Source of the DNA: Camellia lanceoleosa
Lineage: Eukaryota; Streptophyta; Magnoliopsida; Ericales; Theaceae
DNA: 64,000 bases
Direction: 5' to 3'
Assembly (NCBI GenBank): GCA_025200525.1
Contig: CM045763.1
Coordinates: 85,588,131-85,652,130, forward strand
The position numbers and the translations under genes were made by a program. The notes below the pieces were generated by a model, which was given only the letters and a program-made list of their open reading frames with translations, was not told the origin of the DNA and made no database searches. Positions 1-9,806 of the stretch are shown here, piece by piece; position 1 is the first letter of the stretch; the number at the start of each line of letters is the position of its first letter.

Positions 1-41
1 AAGAAGATTATCTTGGAATTTGAGCACACATTTAACAATGG
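1..41 (-). pseudogene. Pararetrovirus RNase H fragment, window edge
   Basis: The first 41 bases match, in the same orientation and with few changes, positions 9538-9578, which lie inside the antisense pararetroviral RNase H region. This is the edge of another minus-strand viral copy that extends left of the window. It joins plus-strand coat-protein sequence at a palindrome. Confidence 0.6.
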
Positions 42-70
42 TATTTTCATAACCATGGTTATGAAAATAC
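41..70. repeat. 30-bp perfect palindrome at a viral inversion junction
   Basis: Each 15-base arm reads GTATTTTCATAACCA followed by its reverse complement, with no spacer. The same arm occurs once, not as a palindrome, in the second coat-protein copy near 2827-2841. This fits a head-to-head junction made when two oppositely oriented viral segments joined at the same short sequence. Confidence 0.85.
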
Positions 71-1118
71 AACTTGAGCACCAGGAAGTGACATTAGAAT
101 ACGACTTAGAAAACAATTTGAACACCAAGAAGTAACAATAGAATACAACTTAATCAAGATTTTATGAAAGACAAATATCAGGCATTTCAAACATGGTATT
201 TTTATAACCATACTGAACAACAGCTTCAACAGTTAAAAAGCAGTATTATTGTTATCTAGAAAAGTATCAAATTTTTAGACCTTTTCCTGAATGGTATTAT
301 GAATTTAGTACAGTTATGGACATAGTACCAGATTAGTAGCTTATGTCCGGGAGAACATCCAAAGAACATGGACAATAGTAAGTAGTCAAGCCATAATATC
401 TGTTTATCCACCACCATAGTCTTTAGAGTTAGCACCTAGTGATGTTTACCAACAGCCTTTGCTCATCACTGCATATATGGAAACTCTTTCCAAAATGGCT
501 CAAAAAGAGTCACTACAAATAAAAGATATCGTACCACTCATTAAACAGAATAATTATACTAATTTATGTTTCCAAACAGTAGGAAAACAATTGACTAGAA
601 TCGAGGAAACCATTGATACTTTTAAAAATCGTCAATTGGTCCCGTCACCAGCCTCTACTCTTCAACCAGTAAATAGCAAACCACCTTTAAAAATAACTAA
701 TTTTAAGTTACGTTATGTTAAACAGGATAATGAATTCATGGATACTCTTTTGAGAAAAATGACTGCTTTAAATCTAGGCAAATCCACACCAGGTAGGAGT
801 TCCATAAACATGTTGTCTACTCAACAATCTCCAGAAATACAACAGGATGATGATGAAGGAGTCACACCTTCATTAATTTATGAAATCCCGAATAATTTTC
901 AAGATATGCAATCTGTTAACAAAACCATTTTCCCAAAACAAACTGGTAGGACAGCCTTACAAGGCCCCAGTAGGTATTATTACCATAGACCTACACCACA
1001 GGATATTCTTTATGAAGAAGATTTCTTCCATGGTCAAAATTCTTATCATGGGAAAACTATTTATGAATGGAATATAGATGGTTATTCTAAATACCAGATA
1101 TTTGAATGTATACATCAG
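71..1118 (+). pseudogene. Pararetrovirus coat-protein region, first (truncated) copy
   Basis: This is a diverged duplicate of the sequence at about 2756-3742, the segment between the movement-protein and coat-protein domains of a caulimovirid ORF1 plus the N-terminal coat protein. The readable part runs from 459 without a stop until the junction. It is cut near 1118, where it abuts viral leader sequence, so the coat-protein core and zinc knuckle are absent. Its start carries a 44-bp imperfect tandem duplication (about 71-114 and 115-158, seen as CACCAGGAAGT and CACCAAGAAGT). No function is expected. Confidence 0.75.
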
Positions 1119-1661
1119 ATTTTCTTTCTTTAATGTATGCCCTCTGTAGATATATTTGTTGATTTATTAAATGTTTTAGAATTTTATATTATAAGTCGTA
1201 ATAATTATCTAACATTTTTTCAAGATTCGTATCTTCAGCCGTGGCCTACACAACAGGTAGAATTTTGTGAACAACAAATAAACTGAATCCAACAGCAAAT
1301 ACAGCAACATATCTCTGTGTGTGGGCGGCCGTCGTTAGGCCTCCACCTCACAGTAAATCATGAGGCCATATATCTTGTAATTTGTTTATTATATACTTGT
1401 ATTATGTGTATTTATATTCCTAGATTAGTGCTAGATAAGGGTAGGATAAAGTTAGGAGAAGTGGGACATCACTCAAGTCGCATATAGGCAGGTCCATTAG
1501 CAAGGATTGCGTATAAGACACTTGCACCTTATAAACCGTTAACAGATGCGCTTAGCCTAGCCCCCTTTCGAGCACTTAGTTGGTATTAGAGCCAAGTTTA
1601 TACATATACATAATACATATATATAATATTTAAATTATACATATATGGTCACATACAACAA
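1119..1661 (+). other. Pararetrovirus leader region (plus copy)
   Basis: This stretch is collinear with the inverted sequence at 7177-7630, so it is the viral leader between promoter and ORF1. It contains a decayed copy of the small leader ORF that starts at 1137 and is stopped internally near 1284. It also contains the conserved 1430-1580 segment and then the primer-binding site. The matching viral promoter is absent here because coat-protein sequence has been joined upstream. The ORF1 start follows at 1662. Confidence 0.65.
1581..1594 (+). promoter_or_regulatory. Viral primer-binding site for tRNA-Met
   Basis: TGGTATTAGAGCC differs by one transition from TGGTATCAGAGC, the sequence complementary to the 3' end of plant initiator tRNA-Met used by Caulimoviridae to prime minus-strand DNA. 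It lies 68 bases before the ORF1 ATG at 1662, the usual position. Confidence 0.8.
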
Positions 1662-2745
1662 ATGGCAGAAACAGCAGCCATCACAGCAGTAGCCAATACA
1701 GTAGCTTCTACATCAGAAGCAGCAAAATTAGTAGCCTATCAGGATATGAGGGAAGCTCTTGATAAATCGACAATCCCAAAAGTGAAACCATAAACTATTT
1801 ATAAAATAGAAACCTTTGATTTTACCAGTAAGAAAATCATTAAAACTTTCAAACATGAAGTTCCTTTACAGAATGATGATGAAGTAATTCAATTACTTCA
1901 AATACAGGATATAGTACCTTTTATGAAAAAAATGTAAGTATGTCCATATAGGACTTGTCCAGATAGCGTTTAAGCCCTTGACTCTGTTAGGACAAAATAT
2001 CAGTCTTACTTGTACACTTAGGAATGATAAATGCCTTGATTGGAAAACTTCGTCGATGGGAGCCATTGAAACCAATTTATCTCATAGACCAGTGTATTTC
2101 AATATTTATCCGAATCTAAGTATAGCACTCATAGACCCTAACCTGTCTAAAGTTCATGAACTTAGAATCTTGAATAATGGTTACCAGTATTTACCAGGAT
2201 CACCACCGTTATCAGCCATTTTCAGAATTCATCTTAAGGTTTTAAGTACTTTAAATCCTTTTATTAGAAAACACAGTGAGTTAGGACAAACTGTCCTTAT
2301 TGATACTATTCTTTTCAGTAGCCAGGTAGCCGTTCCTAAAATAATTCCTTGGAACAATATCACTTTTCCAAAAAGATGGCAAATTAAGAATGTTGTATCA
2401 GTCCGACCAATTATCAGACAAACTCTTGATGATGTTATCCAGACACAAGGAGGTAATGTTTATCTTAAATTTCAAAGACCTCTCAACCGAAGCTTGTCCA
2501 ATCACGCTTCTAATTTGCCCTATTGAATAGATTTACCAAAATCCTCCAGATATTCTATGTCTGAACCAATTGAATCTGTTAACCAAGGAATGCCTTCTCG
2601 ACCTCCTAGTCAACCCTTCAGTGATTCACTTCCTGAAACCCTAAACCAGGGGATTCATATATCCGAAAACCAAATTCCTCATGGTGTGTATGAAACTAGA
2701 AGGCCTGAGAGCCCAACCGCTAGCGATATGAATTTTGAAATTTAA
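1662..2745 (+). pseudogene. Pararetrovirus ORF1 N-terminus and 30K movement protein
   Basis: The ATG at 1662 opens an Ala/Thr-rich N-terminus that is stopped in frame at 1791-1793 and changes frame in an A-run near 1926-1932. The movement-protein domain then reads from about 1930 to 2526. Visible 30K-family features are the segment around HIGLVQIAF (encoded near 1945-1971), the later block around 2080-2340, and a hydrophobic beta-rich pattern. A TGA at 2524-2526 breaks it, and the same frame continues to 2745. In the family this protein enlarges plasmodesmata. This copy cannot make it because of one frameshift and several stops. Confidence 0.8.
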
Positions 2746-4690
2746 TGGGTTTTACACCAGGAAATGACATTAGAATACAACTTAACCAGGATTTTATGCA
2801 AGATAAATATCACGCATTTTGAACATGGTATTTTCATAACCATATTGAACAACAGCTTCAACAGTTAAAAAAACAGTAATATTATCATCTAGAAAAGTAT
2901 CAAATTCTTAGACCTTTTCCTGAATGGTATTATGAATTTAGTACAATTATGGACATAGTACTAGATTAGCAGCTTAATGTGCAGAAGAACATCCAAATAA
3001 CATGGACAACAATAAGTGGTCAAGCCATAATATTTCTCCATCCACCACCACAGTCTTTAGAGTTAGCACCTAGTGATGTTTCGCAACAGCCTTTGCTCAT
3101 CACTGCATATGTGGAAACTCCTTCCAAAATGGCTCAAAAAGAGCCACTACAGATAAAAGATATCCTACCACTCATTAAATAGAATAATTATGCTAATTTA
3201 TGTTTCCAAACAGTAGGAAAACAATTGACTAGAATAGAGGAAACCATTAATACTTTTAAAAATTATCAATTGGTCCCGTCACTAGCCTCTACTCTTCAAC
3301 CAATAAATATCAAACCACCTTTAGAAGTAACTAATTTTAAGTTACGTTCTGTTAAACATGATAATGAATTTATGGATACTCTTTTGAGAAAAATGACTGC
3401 TTTAAATCTAGGAAAATCCGCACCAGGTAGCAGTTCTATAAACATGTTGTCTACTCAACAATCTCCAAAAATACAATAGGATGATAATGAAGGAGTCACA
3501 CCTTCATTAATTTATGAAATCCAGAATAATTTTCAAAATATACAATCGGTTAACAGAACTGTTTTCCCAAAACAAACCGGCAGGACAACCTTACAAGGCC
3601 CCAGTAGGTATTATTATCATAGACCTATACCACAGGATATTCTTTATGAAGAAGATTTCTTCCATGGTCAAAATTCTTATCATGGGAAAACTATTTATGA
3701 ATGGAATATAGATGGTTATTCTGAATACCAGATATTTGAATGTATACATCAGATTATTATGTATGCCACTGTTTGTAAGCAGAATAATAATTCTGACCTT
3801 CAGATAGTTAGGTTTATTGTTAATGGATTTACAAGCATCCTTCAGGGATGGTGGGATAATATTCTCACTCCTACTCAACAGAATGAAGTCTTAAATGCTA
3901 CAAAAACTGAAACTGATCCAACCACTAATACTGCTATTCACCATGAAGATACAGTTTATACTTTAGTCCAAACTATTATATTTCATTTTATTGGGACAAG
4001 CACTGTTAGCAGTGACCGTAGTCGCGAACTCCTCCAGAATCTTCAATGCCCTTCTTTAACCCATTTTCGTTGGTATAAAGATGTGTTCTTTATGAAAGTT
4101 GTGCAGCGCCCTAGTGCTAACAGTGAACATTGGAAAACCAAATTTATTGATGGCCTTCCTACTCTCTTTGCAGAAAAGTTCGAAAAAAAACTTTGCGATC
4201 GCCATGATTGCATGACAATTCCTTATAACCAGTACACCTATGGCTAACTCATAGGTCTCATCATAGAAGAAGGTCTTTCTTTGTGTAATGACCTTAAACT
4301 TCAATACCAGATGAAAAAACATAATCATACTGGCAAAAAAGAATTAGGTGAATTTTGGGATCAATTTGCTTATGATACCAAGATCTAGTATCCTTCGAAA
4401 ACCAGAAAATCTTATTATAAAAAACCTTCTAAATAGTACCGGAAACATAATAAAAAAATCCCATAGTGTTCCTTGTCACCAGAAAAAGTTTTCCCCTCCA
4501 ACCAGGAAACCAACCGCTAAAAATACAACATCTAAGAAAGATGTTAAATGTTATAAGTGCGGCACCACCGGTCATTATGCTAATCATTGTAGATCCAAAT
4601 TAAAACAGAAAATTAATGGAAATGTCTTTGGATCCTCTGATAACTCAATAATTATTACAGACATTATCAGAAGAAGAATTCGACACTAGC
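2746..4690 (+). pseudogene. Pararetrovirus coat-protein domain with zinc knuckle, second copy
   Basis: This is the capsid region of ORF1. The linker (about 2760-2960) contains the residues EWYYEF and is followed by a polar N-terminal part. The capsid core (about 3740-4247) ends with the family-typical segment FIDGLPTLFAEK. The zinc knuckle C-x2-C-x4-H-x4-C is encoded at 4549-4590. In-frame stops lie at 3180-3182, 3477-3479 and 4245-4247, with frame changes before the zinc knuckle. The coat protein of Caulimoviridae packages the open-circular DNA. The upstream part is duplicated at 71-1118. Confidence 0.85.
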
Positions 4691-5286
4691 TCTGAGTCGG
4701 ATGGACTCGCTGAGCTTTACTCTTCATCTACCTCTAGTGATGAGTTAGAAATGTCAGAACCCAATTATTCTTGTTCTACAAATCTGAATCAAATTTCTGA
4801 AATAAATTATTGGAAATCTATTGTTGAACTGAATGGTTTAGACCTTGGAGGTCCTAGTATTCATGTTTTAACTGATGATCAGAAATCCATGCTAGATCTA
4901 GCTAAGCAAATTAAAGATCCAGAAATGAAACTCAAATTTTTAAAAATTTGTTATCAACAATAGAAAGCTAGTACTGAACCTCCTTTGATTCCTATTCAAT
5001 CTTATAGCATGAAAGATGTTTTGAATAGAATACAGTCTTCACTTGTTATTGAAAAACCAGTCACTATTCAAGATTTAAAAATGAAAATTAATGTCTTAAA
5101 AATAGAAATTAGGTATCTTCAAACTGCCAACCAAGCTATACAAGCCGATATACATCAGCTTAAAACACGAGATGATACCATTATAAAAAAAAAAAAAATA
5201 GAATGTATTCGGCCCCCACACAAAAAAATAAAGATCTTGCTCCACAAACTTCTGAATAGAAAGATAACCAGTATTTGATGCTTGTT
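4691..5286 (+). pseudogene. Pararetrovirus ORF1 spacer between coat protein and protease
   Basis: An acidic Ser/Glu-rich segment follows the zinc knuckle in a shifted frame (readable from about 4668). It leads into a charged, probably coiled-coil stretch to about 5278. A TAG at 4961-4963 interrupts it, and an A-run at 5186-5198 probably marks slippage. Acidic tails after the coat-protein knuckle are usual in the family. The segment is cut at 5286 by an inserted retroposed sequence, and viral sequence resumes at 5805. Confidence 0.6.
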
Positions 5287-5304
5287 AATTAGGTTACATT
5301 TCAG

Positions 5305-5788
5305 GGTAAAAGCGTGGTGACAGCACCAGCAGCTCCATTCCCATTGGCAGAGCTAGTGGATGCTGAAGAAGAACCATAGGAGGAGGCTGCAGCAGCGATA
5401 GAGGAGACACCAGTAGCATTCCCGGCAGGGTTGAAGTTGAGAGCAAGGAATTTGTTGAGTCAATGAGGAGAAACCAGCAGGTATTGCAGTCACGGGTGGT
5501 TCTCGGCAACAATGAAGCCTAAGTGTTCGACATTGGTGCAGGGTGTTCGGGTCAGGCGTGGGTTTTTTTGTGTATTAGTGTTTTAGGTGTGGGGCTCAAG
5601 AGTTTGAATTGTTGTTTTATTTGTCTTTTAAAATATAAAATCATGAGACTAAGGGGTTGGTTGTAAAGACGCGAGTAGCAGTAGTAAGAGAGTGAGTTTT
5701 TTACTCTTCGAATCTCTCTCAATGCGTTTTTTTCCTTGTACCTTTCATGTTTTAATGAAATTTTTTCTTTGTCGATCAAAAAAAAAAA
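5305..5788 (+). mobile_element. Retroposed poly(A) transcript (processed pseudogene) in the virus
   Basis: A 484-bp insert ends in an 11-base A-run (5778-5788) and is bounded by the direct repeat TTAGGTTACATTTCAG (5289-5304 and 5789-5804). That is the signature of LINE-type retroposition. The viral protease region would be continuous without it. The left part reads as an Ala/Glu/Pro-rich coding-like stretch with early stops. The rest looks like a T-rich 3' UTR. I do not recognise the parent gene. It is 5' truncated, as such copies usually are. Confidence 0.8.
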
Positions 5789-5804
5789 TTAGGTTACATT
5801 TCAG

Positions 5805-6176
5805 AAATGGTATATTCGTATTACTTTTGTTATTTAACCCGATTTTATTATCAAAGATGCAGTTGCCCTTGTTGATAGTGGCGCTGACATGAATTGTATA
5901 CAGGAAGGATTAATTCCAACCAGATATTTTCATAAAACTACCATGTCCCTTACTAGTGCTAGTGGTAACTCTATGCATATCAAGTATAAAATACCTGAAG
6001 CTCTTATCTGTAATCAGGGCATTTGTTTATCTACATCTTTTGTCTTTATCAGAAATATGTCTCTAACTATTATTTTGGGAACATCATTTTTATGTCTCTT
6101 AATGCCTATTACTAAGATTGATCCTATAGGCATTCATATAACTATTAGTACTAACCACTTATTTTGGAATTTATAG
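5805..6176 (+). pseudogene. Pararetrovirus aspartic protease domain
   Basis: The active-site motif LVDSGAD is encoded with Asp at 5874-5876, and the flap and second hydrophobic ILG motif (IILGTSFL) lie near 6070-6100. This is the retropepsin-like protease that cuts the ORF1 polyprotein. The domain is readable in one frame until TAG at 6174-6176. The RT reading frame then starts in a different phase (from 6164), so there is a frameshift at the junction. It was separated from upstream ORF1 by the 5305-5788 insertion. Confidence 0.8.
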
Positions 6177-7176
6177 CAGAACCTTATACAAAAGAGTTAG
6201 ATCAAATCCGTGATCTAGTCACTTTTAAAGAAAAACAAATTAATTTTCTCCAAACAAAAATTCATTTTCTTACAACTAAACAACGGTTACAACATCCTTC
6301 TTTACAGAATAAAATTAAGCTTATTGAAAAAGAATTTCAAACAGAAATTTATAGTGATCTTCCAAATGCTTTTTGGGAAAGAAAAAGACACATTGTTTCT
6401 CTTCCTTACGAACCCAATTTTCATGAACAATTTATCCCAACAAAAGCTCGCCCTAGTCAAATGAAAAAAGACTACCTTGAACCTTGTAAAACAGAAATTA
6501 ATTCTCTCCTTCAGAAAAAATTAATCAGAATTAGCCACTCACCTTGGAGTTGTACAGCATTTTATGTTAATAAAAATGCAGAAATAGAAAGAGGTGTGCC
6601 AAGATTGGTTATCAATTATAAACCACTTAATGATGCTTTGAAATGGTTTAGATATCCAATTCTGAATAAAAAAAATCTTTTAGATAGATTACAGGATGTT
6701 GTAATTTTTTCTAAATTTGATCTCAAATTAGGATATTGGCAAGTACAAATTGCAGACCAAGATCGTTATAAAATCGTTTTTACAATACCCTTTGGGCATT
6801 TTGAATGGAATGTTATGCCTTTTGGTTTAAAAAATGCCCCTTCAAAATTTCAGCATACCATGAATGACATTTTTACTCCTTATATAGAATTTGCTATCTG
6901 TTATATAGATGATGTTCTTATTTTCTCATCTTCTATTGATCAGCATATTAAACATCTTAATCTATTTAAGCATGTTATTATTAGAAATGGTTTAGTTATT
7001 CTACACCAAAATGAAACTTTTTTAGACAACAGTACGATTTTTGGGTTATAATATTCATAATGGAAGCATTATACCCATTAACCATAGTATAGAGTTTGCA
7101 TCTAAATTTCCTGATGAAATTAAGGATACAACTCAATTACAGAGAGTTCTTGGTAGTTTAAATTATATTCGAGACA
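6164..7176 (+). pseudogene. Pararetrovirus reverse transcriptase (plus copy, truncated)
   Basis: The RT domain has the expected order: LVINYKPLND, FSKFDLKLGYWQ, MPFGLKNAPSKFQ, then the catalytic box YIDD (Tyr codon at 6902). It is a caulimovirid-type RT, matching the minus-strand copy at 19538-20163. The frame breaks near 7030 and the thumb continues in another frame to about 7176. There the sequence stops abruptly and antisense viral leader begins. RNase H is therefore missing from this copy. Confidence 0.9.
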
Positions 7177-7780
7177 ACTAAATGCTCGAAAGAGGGTTAG
7201 GCTAAGCACATCTGTCCACGGTTTATAAAGTGCAAGTGTCTTATACGCAATCCCTACTAATGGACCTGCCTATACGCGACTTGAGCGATGTCCCACTTCT
7301 CCTAACTTCATCCTACCCTTATTTGGCAACAACCCAAGAATATAAATACACATAATACAAGTATATAATAAACAAATTACAACATATATGGTCTCATGAT
7401 TTACTGTTGAGGTGAAGGCCTAACGGTAGCCACCCACACACAGATATGTTTCTGTATTTGCTGTTGGATTCTGTTTATTTGTTGTTCACAGAATTCTACT
7501 TGTTGTGTAGCCCACGACTGAAGATACGGATCTTGAAAAAATGTTAGATAATTATTACGGCTCGTAATATAAAATTTTAAAACATTTAATAAATCAACAA
7601 GTATATCTACAGAGGGCATACATTAAAGAAAGAAATACTTACAATCACGATCCTCAAAGCAGCTTAATTCTTCAACACTTAATCTATATATTTGGGAAAT
7701 GTTTACAAGATGAGAGAGAGCGAGCTTATATCAATAAAACTTAAAAAATTTACACACAGATACTCTGCCTCAACAAGGGT
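7177..7780 (-). other. Pararetrovirus leader, inverted copy
   Basis: The reverse complement of this stretch matches 1119-1580, plus about 150 further bases running up to the promoter. It begins exactly at the base next to the primer-binding site (compare 1569-1580), and the PBS itself is missing. Reading from the promoter it contains a splice-donor-like GTAAGT (plus-strand 7637-7642) and one small ORF (7619-7401). Confidence 0.75.
7401..7619 (-). CDS. Small ORF in the pararetrovirus leader
   Basis: A 72-codon ORF lies between the putative viral promoter (TATA at 7791-7802) and the primer-binding-site end. The protein is Gln-rich in its second half and hydrophobic in its first. A decayed copy occurs at 1137-1370. 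Leader ORFs are usual in caulimovirid pregenomic RNA, where they affect ribosome shunting, but I recognise no specific family. It may be translated, or it may be only a conserved upstream ORF. Expression from this old copy is doubtful. Confidence 0.4.
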   Translation of the reverse strand: MPSVDILVDLLNVLKFYITSRNNYLTFFQDPYLQSWATQQVEFCEQQINRIQQQIQKHICVWVATVRPSPQQ

Positions 7781-7790
7781 GAGGTCCTTC

Positions 7791-7802
7791 CCTTTTATAA
7801 TA
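7791..7802 (-). promoter_or_regulatory. Putative pararetrovirus promoter TATA box
   Basis: On the minus strand TATTATAAAAGG lies just after the ORF2 stop and about 600 bases before the primer-binding-site end. That is the spacing of the pregenomic RNA promoter in Caulimoviridae. A start about 30 bases downstream (near 7760) would make a leader of about 590 bases. The stretch 7803-8008 upstream holds the presumed enhancer region. Confidence 0.6.
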
Positions 7803-8008
7803 TAGAAAAGAAAATAATTAGATAAGGTTGAGGACATGTGGCGTGTCCTGGGTAGATGGAGTCGATCGTCCTTATCCTCTAGCTAAGTAGATATCCATTA
7901 TTAAATCAACATCCTTATCTTTAAAGGGTCGGTAAAGAGATGGTGGCCTCTGTGCCAGATGGCAAACAAAGCATATGCTTTTCAGAAAGTTAATGTATTA
8001 GTTTTTGT

Positions 8009-9331
8009 CTATTTGTGCCAACGGTTCTGCTGGTGAGAAACAAAGCTCATCATGCTTTGCCTTTACCTTTTTTTTTTATCTTTTTCTTTGTCTATTTTGT
8101 CAGCAATCATGCTGATGAGTGAATCTCAAAAATCTCCAAAGTTGGGTTCATCATGTTCTGGTGCCTGTGATTCTCTAGCTAAAACTGTACTCATTTTCAT
8201 CCTGGTCAGGATCTTCATGATCTTGGCTGCTTGTAATAGATTTCATGGAAGTATCATCACTGGAAATTGTTTGAAGAAATTGTTCCATCATGAAATCCAT
8301 ACTTTTAGTAATTAATTTTGTTTCTGACAAATTAGGATATTTTTGTCGTAATTCTGTTTGGATTTGTAAAAACTGATTTTGAGTTACTGGTTGGCTGGGA
8401 ATAGCTTTTGGAATAGCATCCCAACAGGCTTGAGAATGTGCCTTGATTTTCTAGATAGTTTCTTAGAGAGTAGGGTTCATACCCTTATTCCACCATCTCA
8501 CAAAGAAAACCTTTTTGAGATATGGGATCTTATTCTGATAATCACACTAAAAGTTCCATTTCCAAATCCATGGAATACCAAAACGGATTGTGAAATGGAC
8601 TAAGGATTTTGTAATAGAGATATCCTTATTTACTGGTAAATGGGAATATGCAACATGCCATTCGTTATAGGCTTCCCTGATTGGTACTGGTAAAACTTCT
8701 AGCTATAACCCAAATTTATCCCACCAAACGAGGAACCAAGAAGGGACATCGTTTTTAAGAACATCCGGGCAAATGTGGATAAACCAAGAATGGTTGTTAA
8801 TGGGATTCTGGTAGTAAAATGTTTAAGTAAACGCATTGATATATAGTCCCAATAACTATACAGGGTTTCTCTGTTGCGGAAATCTAGTTGACGAGTTGTA
8901 TGCAGATGGATGCCCCATGTGGTAATGCGCATAATGTTTCTAATAGTGATTTTGTTATACTAGATAAGGCTAGTTGTTTTAGAAGGATCATGCAAAGTGT
9001 GCTTGATTTCAACAGCAGCAGTTTTAATAAGTATTTTTCCATAGACATAACGATATTGGTTAAAATGAAGAGGAAACTATTGTGTGGTAAGATACCTACA
9101 TTTGATTTCCCATGGATCGGACATCCATTGTTCATCAGCGGGTTCAAAATAGAGGACTGTTTCCTCAGTAATACTGTCAGCAGTATATTGTTCTCCAGGC
9201 TTAAGGAGAATATCTTTAACCATTTGACTGGATTCACCTTTACTGATAGAGGCTTGGAGCCTTGGAAATTCTGTTTGATAGGGGTCAGAACCACTGCCCC
9301 GGCCTCTACGGCCCCAGCCTCTGCTGGTCAT
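8009..9331 (-). pseudogene. Pararetrovirus ORF2, degraded
   Basis: The ATG at 9331 starts a protein with a Gly/Arg-rich N-terminus (TSRGWGRRGRGS). The TAG at 8011-8009 is in the same frame, giving an intact length of about 440 codons. Readable blocks are 9331-9077 and 8932-8699. In-frame stops lie at 9079-9077, near 8699 and further on. The C-terminus is rich in acidic residues and then in lysine runs. Florendovirus genomes are described with a second ORF of unknown function after RNase H, and this position matches. No catalytic motif is visible. The 231-aa plus-strand frame at 8888-9583 is only its shadow. Confidence 0.6.
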
Positions 9332-9806
9332 GAGTTTGCTGGGCTTTGCAAGTATTCACGAGTGAGAAAATCGGGTAATGAATTTTGTTCACCTTTAATA
9401 CATTCAATATTAAAATCAAATATTGATAAAATACTTTGCCAAGTGGCGAATATCTGTTTAGATGCGAGGTTTAAAACATCTTTTTTGAAAAATCTGTTTA
9501 GTTGCAGAACAATCAACTCGAATAAGGAAATGTTGATTAAGAAGATCATCCTGGAATTTGAGTACACATTTAACAATGGCTAAACACTCCTGTTTAATTG
9601 TTGGATAATTTAAAGCAGGTCCTTTCCAACTACCAAAGTGAAAAAGTAAAAGTTATTCTGTTGAAGTAGTAGTCTTAACTTGTTTCAAAATACCACCATA
9701 ACCCTGGTTAGAAGCATCTGTTTTAACAATTTTCTTCCATGATGGATTAGGAAGATAAAGGCAAAGAAGTTGCTTAACTTTAGCTTTAATTTTCTCTATA
9801 GCTTGG
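9332..9806 (-). pseudogene. Pararetrovirus RNase H domain
   Basis: The minus strand encodes an RNase H1-type domain. The first acidic site is in the context KTDASNQGYGG (near 9740-9705), followed by a block with QECLAIVKC. The C-terminal part has the motif NSLPDFLTREY (about 9395-9360). Stops interrupt it (for example TGA and TAA codons around 9655 and 9420). The domain ends next to the ORF2 start at 9331. Its upstream continuation (RT) lies at 19538-20163, split off by the Tekay-type element inserted at 9807. Confidence 0.8.

Noticed and set aside
8888..9583. 231-codon plus-strand open frame
   Set aside because: It is the complement of the pararetroviral ORF2 start and RNase H region. The protein has no domain, while the minus strand encodes recognisable RNase H.
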